Part shown: positions 9,597-17,894 of the stretch, one piece after another
How positions within the stretch are numbered: position 1 is the stretch's first letter
How the letters are laid out: each line of letters begins with the position of its first letter
The notes under the pieces: generated by a model
Database searches by the model: none
Seen by the model: the letters and a program-made list of their open reading frames with translations, nothing else
What the model was told of the DNA's origin: nothing
Assembly (NCBI RefSeq): GCF_023155805.1
Contig: NZ_JAKNUW010000018.1
Span: 1 to 41,269 of the forward strand
DNA from: Micrococcus lacusdianchii
GTDB lineage: Bacteria; Actinomycetota; Actinomycetes; Actinomycetales; Micrococcaceae
Length of the DNA: 41,269 bases
Direction of reading: 5' to 3'
Program-made: the position numbers and the translations under genes

Positions 9597-10868
9597 TCAA
9601 TCCCACAGCCCGGCAAGCCCGCCCAGCTGGTAAACCGCGAGCCCGATGACGACAAGACAGACAAGCCCTCCCAGGGCGTTGGCCAGTGGGCCGTTCCGAT
9701 GCGAGCCCATCAGCCGACGACTGTTCATCACGATCATCAGGAATACGGCCACGATGGGCAGGAGAAGCCCGTTCGCCGCCTGTGCGATGACGATGACCTC
9801 CGTGGGATTCGTTCCCGTCAGGGCAATAACGGCACCGACCGCAAGGACTGCGCCCCACACGATGCGAGCAGGGACGCTGCGCAGATCGGTGTCCTGGCCC
9901 AGTGTGCCGGCAATCGCGTACGCCGCGCCGAGCGGGCCAGCTACGGCGGACGTGAACCCGGCCGCGAACATGCCCGCCGCGAACACCCAGCCAGCCGCGT
10001 CCCCGAGGAGGGGTTCCAGGGCGGACGCGAGGTCCCGACCGGTCTCGGCCTGCATGCCCTTGACGTACATCCCACCGAACGCCGTCGCCATTACGGCCAG
10101 AGTGATTACACCTCCGACGGAGATCGACACCGCCGTGTCCGTCCTCGCCGCTCGGAGAGATTCCCGCGAATCCAGACCCGACCCCCATTTCTCCTGCACC
10201 AAACTCGCGTGCAGGAAGAGGTTGTAAGGGACCACGGTGGTCCCGATCAGTGCGACCGCCAGTAACGCCGTGCCGGGTGGCAGCCGGGGAATGAACATGC
10301 CCATCAAGAGGTCGCCGATCGGAGGCTGAACTAGGACAGCAGTGACGATGAACAGCAGCCCCAATAACCCGACCATGACGGTCAGCACCCGCTCGATCAG
10401 TTTGTAGCTGCCTGTCCAGAGCAGAACGCCGATCGTGAGGACGATCCCGATGACGACCACGGGCTGGCTGAGTCCGGTCACACTAGTCAAGGCGAGGGCG
10501 GTGCCGACTGTGTCACCACCGGCGTAGGACGCCCCTCCGATGCCGATCGCCGCGACGACGAGGATCGCCATGACAAGTCGTGCCGGCACCGAGGAGAACA
10601 CCTCGCGCAGAGCGTGTCCCAGACTCATGCGGGTCGCGAGGCCCAGCCGTCCCGACATCTCCTGCAAGACGATGGTGGCCAAAATTGAGAAGACGACAGC
10701 CCAGGCCAGGACGAATCCCTGCTCGGCACCGGTAACGATGGAGGTTGTGATGGTCCCCGGCCCGATGAAGGACGCGGCGATGATTAGCCCCGGACCGAAA
10801 CGACTAGGCCTCTCGTCTTGGGGCAACACCTCATTGGAGAACCGGCCATCCCTCGCCTGCGTTGCCAT
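9597..10868 (-). CDS. Nramp-family transporter with altered metal motif
   Basis: Polytopic membrane protein of 423 residues with about 11 hydrophobic segments in the Nramp pattern. In classical Mn/Fe Nramps the first helix carries DPGN and the sixth MPHN. Here the first reads GPGTI (residues 36-40) and the sixth VPYNLFLHA (213-221). The Asp and His are lost, so substrate and proton coupling probably differ from MntH. The ATG at 10868 is chosen over one nine codons earlier because GGAGGAGA precedes it. Base composition is less GC-rich than the neighbours, hinting at acquisition. It is divergent from the ectC-like gene, possibly with shared control. No DtxR/MntR box was recognised. Confidence 0.88.
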   Translation of the reverse strand: MATQARDGRFSNEVLPQDERPSRFGPGLIIAASFIGPGTITTSIVTGAEQGFVLAWAVVFSILATIVLQEMSGRLGLATRMSLGHALREVFSSVPARLVMAILVVAAIGIGGASYAGGDTVGTALALTSVTGLSQPVVVIGIVLTIGVLLWTGSYKLIERVLTVMVGLLGLLFIVTAVLVQPPIGDLLMGMFIPRLPPGTALLAVALIGTTVVPYNLFLHASLVQEKWGSGLDSRESLRAARTDTAVSISVGGVITLAVMATAFGGMYVKGMQAETGRDLASALEPLLGDAAGWVFAAGMFAAGFTSAVAGPLGAAYAIAGTLGQDTDLRSVPARIVWGAVLAVGAVIALTGTNPTEVIVIAQAANGLLLPIVAVFLMIVMNSRRLMGSHRNGPLANALGGLVCLVVIGLAVYQLGGLAGLWD

Positions 10869-10930
10869 CGCGTCTCCTCCATCTCCGGGCCGCATGGGTC
10901 AAGATGAAGCGTATGCCAGGTGTGCTACAC

Positions 10931-10936
10931 ATCATA
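10931..10936 (-). promoter_or_regulatory. -10 box of Nramp-like gene in the divergent region
   Basis: TATGAT on the minus strand within an unusually AT-rich patch (10910-10975) between the divergent transporter and ectC-like genes. TGTG-CTA-CACA next to it (about 10921-10931) is a small inverted repeat that could bind a regulator. Confidence 0.4.
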
Positions 10937-11067
10937 GTGGATCTGGACTATTTCATCCCATATGAGCCCTCACGTGTTGCCCCTCACAGTCTGAGACGGG
11001 CATCCCTACGATGGAGCCAGGGCTACGGCCCTTTGCCCGACCCGCAGAGCTCGCCGAAAGGAACGCC

Positions 11068-11439
11068 ATGTACACCCGCAGCCGGAACGACGTCGAGAAG
11101 GTCGAGTGGGGCGGAGGCACCTCCGAACGCCTCCTCACCGCGAAGGACGAGATGGGCTTCGCCGTCGCCCACACGATCGTGCGCGCCGGCACGTCGTCCA
11201 AGCTGCAGTACCGCAACCACCAGGAGGCCTGCTACTGCATCGCGGGCAACGGCTCCGTGGTGGAGCCGGACGGCACCGTCCACGAGATCACGCCGGGCGT
11301 CATCTACGTGTTGCCGAACCACGAGCCGCACGACCTGCGCGGAGGCACCGAGGACATGCACCTCGTCTCCATCTTCAACCCCGCGATCACCGGGAATGAG
11401 AAGCACACCCTCTCCGAGGACGGGTACTCCAGCTACTGA
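11068..11439 (+). CDS. ectC: L-ectoine synthase, solitary
   Basis: Cupin enzyme that closes N-gamma-acetyl-diaminobutyrate to ectoine, an osmoprotectant. It has 123 residues, slightly shorter than usual (about 130). The conserved core is present: YRNHQEACYCIAGNGSV, DG, ITPGVIYVLPNHEPHDLR and MHLVSIFNPAITGNEKH, ending DGYSSY. By comparison with the characterised Paenibacillus enzyme, E53, Y80 and H88 would be the iron ligands. The ATG at 11068 follows GAAAGGA; an earlier in-frame ATG at 11011 would add a leader-like extension. No ectA, ectB or ectD is nearby, so it may work with imported precursor, run in reverse, or make another cyclic amidine. It is divergent from the Nramp-like gene. Confidence 0.88.
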   Translation: MYTRSRNDVEKVEWGGGTSERLLTAKDEMGFAVAHTIVRAGTSSKLQYRNHQEACYCIAGNGSVVEPDGTVHEITPGVIYVLPNHEPHDLRGGTEDMHLVSIFNPAITGNEKHTLSEDGYSSY

Positions 11440-11524
11440 CGAGCAGGGCGGCCATGGTGATCCTTCCACTCGCGGAACCGGATTCATGGCCGGTCCCACC
11501 CCGGGAGCAAGGGTCCAGCTCGGC

Positions 11525-12700
11525 TCAGACGAACGCCGAGACCCCCGTCAACGCCCGGCCCACGAGCAATGCGTTGATGCCGTAGGTGCCCTCGTAGGTG
11601 TGGATCGCCTCGACGTCGCCCATGAAGCGCGCCATCTCGTGGCCGACCAGGATGCCGTTGCCGCCCATGGCGTCTCGCGCGACGGCGGCGGACTCCCGCG
11701 CCAGACGCGTGGACGTGGCCTTGGCCGCGGCCGCGTGGACCATCTCCAGCGTGCCGTCCTCCTGCAGCCGCTGGATCTGCATCATCAGGCCGGTGCTGGC
11801 GGCCAGGTTGCCGGCCACTGAAGCGATCGCCGCCTGCACCAGCTGGAACCTCGCCAGGGGCCGGCCGAACTGGGTGCGGCGGAGCGAGTAGTCCCGCAGC
11901 ACGCGCAGGATGCCCTGCTGCACCCCCACGCCCTGCCAGCCCACCCAGGCCCGCGAGTCCCGCAGCATCTCACGCGTCGCGTCGAAGGAACCGGCCCCGG
12001 GCAGCAGGCCGTCGGGGCCCAGGCGGACGTCGTCGAACACGAGGTCCGCGTTCTGCATGATCCGCAGGCCGAGCTTGCCCGTGATCTTGGTGGCGGAGAA
12101 GCCCGGCGCGTCCGTGGGCACCAGGAAGCACTTGACCTCCCCGTCGGAGGTGTCGCGTGCCCATACGAGGGCGACGGCGGCCACCGTCCCCGCGCCGATC
12201 CAGCGCTTGGCGCCGCGGAGGACCCAGCCACCGCCGTCGGGGGTGGCGGTGGTCTCCACGCCGCCGGCGACGTCCGAGCCGTGGTCCGGCTCCGTGAGGC
12301 AGAACGCGCCGAGCGCCTCGAACCGGCGCAGGGCGGGGACCCAGCGGTCCTTCTGCTCCTGCGTGCCGAAGCGCTCGATGGTCCCGATGTTCAGCTCGTT
12401 GTGGATGCCCACGAGCGCGGACAGGGAGAGGTCCACCCGGGCGATGGCCACGTGCACGAGGCTCTGGAACAGGCGCGAGGCGCCGAGGAAGTCGAGCTCG
12501 CCGAGCCCCGCGTCCGCGAGGCCGGGCAGCAGCTCCATCGGCAGGGTCTCCGTGTTCCATGGCTCGGCCAGGTGGGGGCGGACGTGCTCCTCGAGGTGCG
12601 CCTCGATCTCCGCGAGCCGCACCTGCTCTTCCGGGCGGAGGAGGGAGCGCAGGTCGAACAGGTCCACGTCCGGCAGTGACGTCTCCGGCGAGGGGGTCAT
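11525..12700 (-). CDS. Acyl-CoA dehydrogenase
   Basis: FAD enzyme that forms the alpha,beta double bond of an acyl-CoA and passes electrons to ETF. It has 391 residues. Typical signatures are FCLTEPDHGSDVAG, the FAD/substrate loop WVLRGAKRWIGAG, RRTQFGRPLARFQLVQ and AMGGNGIL. The catalytic Glu is in HTYEGTYGINALLVGRA, as in glutaryl-CoA and related dehydrogenases. Overall wording is closest to the glutaryl-CoA dehydrogenase group. The neighbouring valine genes lack any other candidate for the isobutyryl-CoA step, so that substrate is possible by context. The start has AAGGAG at proper distance. Regulation is likely through the palindrome over its promoter at 12795-12806. Confidence 0.93.
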   Translation of the reverse strand: MTPSPETSLPDVDLFDLRSLLRPEEQVRLAEIEAHLEEHVRPHLAEPWNTETLPMELLPGLADAGLGELDFLGASRLFQSLVHVAIARVDLSLSALVGIHNELNIGTIERFGTQEQKDRWVPALRRFEALGAFCLTEPDHGSDVAGGVETTATPDGGGWVLRGAKRWIGAGTVAAVALVWARDTSDGEVKCFLVPTDAPGFSATKITGKLGLRIMQNADLVFDDVRLGPDGLLPGAGSFDATREMLRDSRAWVGWQGVGVQQGILRVLRDYSLRRTQFGRPLARFQLVQAAIASVAGNLAASTGLMMQIQRLQEDGTLEMVHAAAAKATSTRLARESAAVARDAMGGNGILVGHEMARFMGDVEAIHTYEGTYGINALLVGRALTGVSAFV

Positions 12701-12782
12701 GACGACGGCTCCTTGGGCGGGGATTCGGCAGGGGCGGGACGGGCGGCACGTCGACCGCCGCGCCGGGAAGGTCTCTTTACCG

Positions 12783-12806
12783 ATTATAGGACTTCCATGT
12801 ACATGG
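12783..12806 (-). promoter_or_regulatory. Promoter with palindromic operator for acyl-CoA dehydrogenase gene
   Basis: On the minus strand TATAAT (12783-12788) is an unusually good -10 box for this genome. Just upstream, CCATGTACATGG (12795-12806) is a perfect 12-bp palindrome placed between the -10 and -35 positions, where a MarR- or TetR-type repressor could block RNA polymerase. Confidence 0.55.
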
Positions 12807-12810
12807 CCGA

Positions 12811-13050
12811 GTGTCCCACATCACACCCCGGCGCACCATCGAGCACCCGCTCCCCCAGCTGCCCCCGTACAAGCGGATCCGCCGCTTCGCGTTCCTGGAG
12901 CTGCCCAAGACGATCTCGGGCAAGATCCGTCGGGTGGAGCTGCGCCGGGCGGAGGAGTCCCGCTCGGAGACCGGCCAGGCACCCGAGGGCTTCGGCACGG
13001 AGTTCCGCGAGGAGGAGCTGGACCTGAAGCGGTGGGGTGACGCCCCGTAG
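12811..13050 (+). pseudogene. C-terminal remnant of an AMP-forming acyl-CoA synthetase
   Basis: Up to 79 residues are readable. The stretch LPPYKRIRRFAFLELPKTISGKIRRVELRR is the C-terminal lid of medium-chain/acetyl-type acyl-CoA synthetases, including the acyl-adenylate lysine in PKTISGK. The adenylation core of about 450 residues that should precede it is absent and replaced by the acyl-CoA dehydrogenase promoter region. I call it a truncated remnant rather than a functional protein. It ends inside the MarR promoter. Confidence 0.8.
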
Positions 13051-13053
13051 GAT
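13048..13053 (+). promoter_or_regulatory. -10 box of marR-like gene (leaderless)
   Basis: TAGGAT followed by seven bases and the ATG at 13061; this decides the start codon. Confidence 0.5.
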
Positions 13054-13060
13054 GGCGGGA

Positions 13061-13582
13061 ATGAGCCCCCGTCAGCCCCTGCCCAAGGACCCCATCGCGG
13101 ACGCCCGGGGGCACTGGGAGCGCCACGGCTGGGAGGCGGAGGCCGCGCCGATGGCGGCGGTCACCGCGATCATGCGCGTCCAGCAGATCCTGCTGGCGCG
13201 CACGCAGGCGGTCCTCAAGCCGTTCGGCCTGACCTTCGCCCGCTACGAGCTGCTCACGCTCCTGAGCTTCTCCCGGGAGAAGCGCCTGCTGATGTCCAAG
13301 GCGAGCGCCCTGCTGCAGGTGCACCCCACCTCCGTGACCAACGCGGTGGACCGCCTCGAGGCGGCCGGCCTCGTGGAGCGCCAGCCGCATGAGACGGACC
13401 GCCGGGCCCTGGTCCTGGCCCTCACGCCGGAGGGTCGGCGCGTGGCCACAGAGGCCACCGCCGCCCTCAACGCGGAGGTGTTCGTCCGCACCGGCTTCAC
13501 CGACGACGACGTCGAGCGCCTCAACGAGATCCTCACCCGCTTCCGGGCCCGCTCCGGCGACTTCGAGGCCGACGGGGCCTGA
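13061..13582 (+). CDS. MarR-family transcriptional regulator
   Basis: Winged-helix regulator of 173 residues. The helix-turn-helix lies around residues 70-100 (LLMSKASALLQVHPTSVTNAVDRLEAAGLV) and the wing has the typical PHETDRRALVLALTPEGRR, with the DRR motif of the family. The ATG at 13061 sits seven bases after TAGGAT; an in-frame GTG at 13037 overlaps the synthetase remnant and is less likely. It is embedded between the acyl-CoA dehydrogenase and the valine-degradation genes and may repress them, with an acyl-CoA or branched-chain metabolite as inducer. That role is inferred from position only. Confidence 0.9.
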   Translation: MSPRQPLPKDPIADARGHWERHGWEAEAAPMAAVTAIMRVQQILLARTQAVLKPFGLTFARYELLTLLSFSREKRLLMSKASALLQVHPTSVTNAVDRLEAAGLVERQPHETDRRALVLALTPEGRRVATEATAALNAEVFVRTGFTDDDVERLNEILTRFRARSGDFEADGA

Positions 13583-13605
13583 ACGTCCGACGCACCGGTC
13601 CCCTC

Positions 13606-13649
13606 GCAGGACGACGGGTCCGCCCTGAGGGGCGGAGCCGTCGTCCTGC
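13606..13649. terminator. Bidirectional terminator between convergent marR-like and SDR genes
   Basis: GCAGGACGACGG pairs perfectly with CCGTCGTCCTGC, with an inner CCGCCC/GGGCGG stem. It serves both converging genes. Confidence 0.8.
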
Positions 13650-13657
13650 CGTACCGG

Positions 13658-14449
13658 TCAGCGCGGCTCGAGGCGCACGGCGCCGTCGAGGCGGATGACC
13701 TCGCCGTTGAGGTACGGGTTGGCGACGATCTGCTCCACGAGCAGCGCGTAGTCGTCCGGACGGCCCAGGCGCGCCGGGTGCGGCGTCTTGGTGGCCAGCG
13801 ATTCGCGGGCCGCGTCCGGCAAGCCGGCCATCATGGGGGTCTCCATGAGCCCGGGCGCGATGGTCACCACGCGGATCGCGGACTTCGCGAGCTCGCGGGC
13901 GGCCGGCAGGGTGAGCGCCACCACGCCGCCCTTGGAGGCGGAGTAGGCGATCTGGCCGATCTGCCCGTCGAACGCGGCCACGGACGCGGTGTTGATGATC
14001 ACGCCACGGTCCTCGCCCCACAGGTCCTGCTCCTTCATGGCGGCGGCGGCATGCGCCATGAAGGACACGGTGCCGACCACGTTGATCGCCAGCACGCGGG
14101 TCAGGGTCTCGGCGGACAGCGGACCCTCGCGGCCCACGAGCTTGCCGGGGGTGGCCACGCCCGCGCAGTTGACGAGCACGCGCAGCGGACCGGCCTCGAG
14201 CGCGGCCGCCACCGCCTCCTCGGCGGCCTCCTCCCGGGTCACGTCCCCGGTGATGAACCGGGCGCGGTCCCCGAGGGCGGCCACGGCGTCGGCCCGCAGG
14301 CTCTCCCCCTCGCGGTCCGGCAGGTCCACCACCACGACGGCGGCCCCCGCCTCCGCGAGGCGCCGCGCGGTGGCGTTCCCCAGACCGGAGGCCCCTCCGG
14401 TGACGATGGCACTGGCCCCCTGCAGGTCCATCGACTCACGACGTGCCAT
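13658..14449 (-). CDS. SDR-family 3-hydroxyacyl-CoA dehydrogenase-like enzyme
   Basis: Short-chain NAD(H)-dependent dehydrogenase of 263 residues, similar to the HSD17B10 / type II 3-hydroxyacyl-CoA dehydrogenase group. It has cofactor motif VTGGASGLG near residues 16-24 and the NAG motif (VNCAG). The catalytic set is S156, Y169 and K173 (YSASK), and a C-terminal PHPARLGRPDDYA region is typical of the family. ATG 14449 is chosen for the GGGGAAGGGG sequence ahead of it; sixteen extra codons upstream look like leader. It is divergent from mmsA and likely co-controlled. It could act on 2-methyl-3-hydroxybutyryl-CoA from isoleucine or on straight-chain 3-hydroxyacyl-CoA. Confidence 0.92.
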   Translation of the reverse strand: MARRESMDLQGASAIVTGGASGLGNATARRLAEAGAAVVVVDLPDREGESLRADAVAALGDRARFITGDVTREEAAEEAVAAALEAGPLRVLVNCAGVATPGKLVGREGPLSAETLTRVLAINVVGTVSFMAHAAAAMKEQDLWGEDRGVIINTASVAAFDGQIGQIAYSASKGGVVALTLPAARELAKSAIRVVTIAPGLMETPMMAGLPDAARESLATKTPHPARLGRPDDYALLVEQIVANPYLNGEVIRLDGAVRLEPR

Positions 14450-14603
14450 GGGTATCCCCTTCCCCGCCGGGAATCCTCCGGCAGCAGATAGTTGCATGTC
14501 CTATGTTGTGCGCCTACGTTAACTGAACAGAGACGCAGATCACATCCCCGGGTCGCCTGCGGCCCGGGTCGGCTCCGACCGCCCCGCTCGACGAGGAGGC
14601 GCC

Positions 14604-16106
14604 ATGTCCCAGCAGACCATCCCCCACTTCATCCACGGCGAGCGCACGGCGGGCGACGGCGCGCGCACCGCCGACGTCTTCGAGCCGGCCACGGGTCGAG
14701 TGCAGGCACGGGTGGCCCTGGCCTCTCCCGGGGAGGTGACGCGGGCGGTGGACTCAGCGGAGCGCGCCTTCGGCGAATGGTCCGCGCTCAACGCGCAGCG
14801 CCGCGGCCGCATCCTCCTGACGTGGGTCGATCTGATCAACGAACACCTGGCCGAGCTCGCCACCCTGCTCTCGAAGGAGCACGGCAAGACGTTCCCGGAC
14901 GCCAAGGGCGACGTGCAGCGCGGCGTCGAGGTGGTGGAGTTCGCCGCGGGCGCCCCGCACCTGCTCAAGGGCGAGTTCACCACCTCCGCCGGCACCGGGA
15001 TCGACGTGCACTCCCTGCGCCAGCCGCTCGGCGTCGTCGCCGGCATCACCCCGTTCAACTTCCCGGCCATGATCCCGCTGTGGAAGGCGGGCATCGCCCT
15101 GGCCGCGGGCAACACCGTCGTACTCAAGCCCTCCGAGCGGGACCCCTCCGTGCCGGTGCGCCTGGCCGAGCTCGCCCTCGAGGCGGGCATGCCCCCCGGC
15201 ACCCTGAACGTGGTCCACGGGGACAAGACCGCCGTGAGCGCGCTGATCGACGACCCCCGCGTGCAGGCCGTGGGCTTCGTGGGCTCCACCCCGATCGCCC
15301 GCTCCATCTATGAGCACGCCGCCCGCCGCGGCATCCGCGCCCAGTGCTTCGGCGGAGCGAAGAACCACGCGGTGATCATGCTGGACGCGGACCTGGAGAT
15401 GGCGGCGGACGCCCTGATCGGTGCCGCGTTCGGCTCCGCCGGCGAGCGCTGCATGGCCATCTCCGTGGCGGTGCCCGTGGGCGAGGAGACCGCCGACCGC
15501 CTCGTGGCGCTGCTGCGCGAGCGCATGGCCGACCTCACCGTGGGCCCCTCGCTCGAGGAGTCCTCCGACTTCGGTCCCGTCGTCTCCCAGGACGCGAAGG
15601 AGCGGATCGAGGGCCTCATCCAGGCGGGCGTGGACGAGGGCGCGGAGCTGGTGGTCGACGGCCGCGGGGTGCAGGTGCCCGGGCACGAGGACGGCTTCTA
15701 CGTGGGCGCCACCCTGTTCGACCGCGTCACCCCGGACATGCGGATCCACCGCGAGGAGATCTTCGGCCCCGTGCTGTGTGTGGTCCGCGCGGAGGACTAC
15801 GAGGCCGCCCTGGCCCTGCCGAACGACCACGAGTACGGCAACGGCGTCGCGATCTTCACCCGCGACGGGGACACGGCCCGCGACTTCACCGCCCGGGTGC
15901 AGTGCGGCATGGTCGGCGTCAACGTGCCGATCCCCGTGCCGATCGCCTACTACACGTTCGGCGGCTGGAAGGCGTCCGGCTTCGGCGACCTCAACCAGCA
16001 TGGCACGGACGGCCTGAAGTTCTACACGAAGACCAAGACCGTCACCACTCGCTGGCCCTCCGGGGCGCGCGAGGGCGCCAGCTTCGTGATGCCCGCCGGC
16101 TCCTGA
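14604..16106 (+). CDS. mmsA: Methylmalonate-semialdehyde dehydrogenase (CoA-acylating)
   Basis: Final step of valine breakdown: methylmalonate semialdehyde + NAD + CoA gives propionyl-CoA. It has 500 residues, the normal length. ALDH features include GITPFNFPAMIPLWK, the catalytic Cys in GSAGERCMAIS, and HREEIFGPVLCVVRA. The FTRDGDTARDF and PFGGWKASGFGDLNQHG-like regions (here TFGGWKASGFGDLNQHG) are typical of MmsA. GAGGAGG precedes the ATG. It is the first gene of mmsA-mmsB-enoyl-CoA hydratase-HIBCH. The divergent promoter region 14450-14603 holds GCATGTCCTATGTT, which shares GTCCTAT with the acyl-CoA dehydrogenase promoter. Confidence 0.95.
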   Translation: MSQQTIPHFIHGERTAGDGARTADVFEPATGRVQARVALASPGEVTRAVDSAERAFGEWSALNAQRRGRILLTWVDLINEHLAELATLLSKEHGKTFPDAKGDVQRGVEVVEFAAGAPHLLKGEFTTSAGTGIDVHSLRQPLGVVAGITPFNFPAMIPLWKAGIALAAGNTVVLKPSERDPSVPVRLAELALEAGMPPGTLNVVHGDKTAVSALIDDPRVQAVGFVGSTPIARSIYEHAARRGIRAQCFGGAKNHAVIMLDADLEMAADALIGAAFGSAGERCMAISVAVPVGEETADRLVALLRERMADLTVGPSLEESSDFGPVVSQDAKERIEGLIQAGVDEGAELVVDGRGVQVPGHEDGFYVGATLFDRVTPDMRIHREEIFGPVLCVVRAEDYEAALALPNDHEYGNGVAIFTRDGDTARDFTARVQCGMVGVNVPIPVPIAYYTFGGWKASGFGDLNQHGTDGLKFYTKTKTVTTRWPSGAREGASFVMPAGS

Positions 16107-16135
16107 CCCGCCGACCCACCCTCCAGGAGGAGACC

Positions 16136-17044
16136 ATGACCACCGTCCTGTTCCTCGGCCTCGGCCACATGGGCGGCCCGATGGCCGCCAACCTCGCGGG
16201 CGCCGGCCACCGGGTGCTCGGGTTCGACCTCGTCCCCGCGGCCCTCGAGGCCGCCCGCGCCGCCGGCGTCGAGACCGTGACGGACACCGCCGTGGCGGCG
16301 GCCGAGGCCGACGTCGTCCTCACCATGCTCCCGAACGGCCGCCTCGTGCTGGACGTCTACCGAGGCGACGGCGGCGCGCCGGGCCTGCTGGCCGCCGCCC
16401 GCCCGGGCACAGTCTTCCTGGACTGCTCCACGATCGAGGTGGCCCAGGCCCGCGAGGCCGCGGAGGCGGCCGAGGCGGCGGGCATGCGCGCCGCCGACGC
16501 CCCGGTCTCCGGCGGTCAGGTGGGCGCCGAGGCCGGCACCCTGGCGTTCATGGTCGGCGCGTCCGAGGAGGTCCTCGCCGAGATCCGGCCGCTGCTGGAG
16601 GTCATGGGGCGGCGGATCGTGCACTGCGGCGGGCCCGGGCTGGGCCAGGCCGCGAAGATCTGCAACAACATGGTGCTGGGGATCAGCCAGATCGCCGTGG
16701 CCGAGGCGTTCGTGCTCGGCGAGCGCCTCGGCCTCGACCACCAGGCGCTGTACGACGTCATGAGCGAGGCCTCCGGCCAGTGCTGGGCGCTTACCACCAA
16801 CTGCCCTGTCCCCGGCCCGGTCCCCGGCTCCCCCGCCAACCGGGACTACGCCCCGGGCTTCGCCGGCGCGCTCATGCACAAGGACCTGACCCTTGCCCTG
16901 CACGCGCTGGAGGACCAGGGTGTCCAGGGAGGCCTGGGCCGCGCCGCCCAGGGGATCTACGAGCGGTATGCGGCGGGCGAGGGTGCCTCCCGCGACTTCT
17001 CGGGGATCGTCGAGACCATCCGTGCCGCAGGGAAGGACACCTGA
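16136..17044 (+). CDS. mmsB: 3-hydroxyisobutyrate dehydrogenase
   Basis: NAD-dependent oxidation of 3-hydroxyisobutyrate to methylmalonate semialdehyde, the step before MmsA. It has 302 residues. The Rossmann start is FLGLGHMGGPMAANL; the substrate motif DAPVSGGQVGAEAGTLAFMVG and the catalytic Lys in GLGQAAKICNNM match the beta-hydroxyacid dehydrogenase family. CAGGAGGAGA lies five bases before the ATG at 16136. The gap from mmsA is 29 bp and the next gene begins 3 bp after its stop, so the genes are co-transcribed. Confidence 0.95.
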   Translation: MTTVLFLGLGHMGGPMAANLAGAGHRVLGFDLVPAALEAARAAGVETVTDTAVAAAEADVVLTMLPNGRLVLDVYRGDGGAPGLLAAARPGTVFLDCSTIEVAQAREAAEAAEAAGMRAADAPVSGGQVGAEAGTLAFMVGASEEVLAEIRPLLEVMGRRIVHCGGPGLGQAAKICNNMVLGISQIAVAEAFVLGERLGLDHQALYDVMSEASGQCWALTTNCPVPGPVPGSPANRDYAPGFAGALMHKDLTLALHALEDQGVQGGLGRAAQGIYERYAAGEGASRDFSGIVETIRAAGKDT

Positions 17045-17047
17045 ACC

Positions 17048-17851
17048 ATGACCGAGCAGACCGCACCCCACCAGGACTCCGCCGAGTCCCCCGTGATCGT
17101 CAGCCGGGACGGCCGCGTGGGCCGCATCCAGCTGAACCGGCCGAAGGCGCTCAACGCGCTGAACGCCGCCACCATGGAGGCCGTGGTGGCCGCCGCCGTC
17201 GAGTTCGACGCCGACCCGGAGGTGGGCGCGATCCTGCTGCTCGGCTCCGAGAAGGCCTTCGCCGCCGGCGCGGACATCAAGGAGATGAAGGACAAGGACG
17301 GGGCTGAGATGTACGCGGCGGACTGGTTCCGCCGCTGGGAGGACCTGACCCGCCTGCGCATCCCGATCGTGGCGTGCGTGCAGGGCTACGCCCTCGGCGG
17401 CGGCTGCGAGCTGGCCATGATGGCGGACGTGCTCGTGGCGGGCCGCTCCGCGAAGTTCGGCCAGCCGGAGATCACCCTCGGCGTGCTGCCCGGCATGGGA
17501 GGCTCCCAGCGGCTGACCAAGTCCGTCGGCAAGGCCAAGGCCATGGACATGGTGCTCACCGGCCGCATGGTGGAGGCCGAGGAGGCCGAGCGCATGGGCC
17601 TCGTCTCCCGCCTCGTGGCGGACGAGGACGCCATGTCCACCGCCGAGGAGGTCGCCGCCACCATCGCCGGGTTCTCCAAGCCCGCCGCGATGATGAACAA
17701 GGAGGCCGTGCTCAACGCCTTCGAGACCCCGCTCACCCAGGGGCTGGTGTTCGAGCGCCGCGTGTTCCACGGCCTGTTCTCCTCGGCTGACCAGGCCGAG
17801 GGCATGGCCGCCTTCGCCGAGAAGCGCTCCCCGGAGTGGACGCACCGCTGA
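17048..17851 (+). CDS. Enoyl-CoA hydratase (crotonase family)
   Basis: Adds water to an enoyl-CoA; in this operon the likely substrate is methacrylyl-CoA. It has 267 residues. Crotonase motifs: [10 protein letters not shown] (oxyanion hole), [18 protein letters not shown] with the first catalytic Glu, and [17 protein letters not shown] with the second. Both catalytic Glu residues are kept, as expected for a true hydratase. The first seven residues (MTEQTAP) are identical to those of the next gene. It lies 3 bp after mmsB. Confidence 0.93.
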   Translation: MTEQTAPHQDSAESPVIVSRDGRVGRIQLNRPKALNALNAATMEAVVAAAVEFDADPEVGAILLLGSEKAFAAGADIKEMKDKDGAEMYAADWFRRWEDLTRLRIPIVACVQGYALGGGCELAMMADVLVAGRSAKFGQPEITLGVLPGMGGSQRLTKSVGKAKAMDMVLTGRMVEAEEAERMGLVSRLVADEDAMSTAEEVAATIAGFSKPAAMMNKEAVLNAFETPLTQGLVFERRVFHGLFSSADQAEGMAAFAEKRSPEWTHR

Positions 17852-17894
17852 GCCGCACACCCCCGCCGCCCGCCCCGAGACCCCAGGAGGACGC

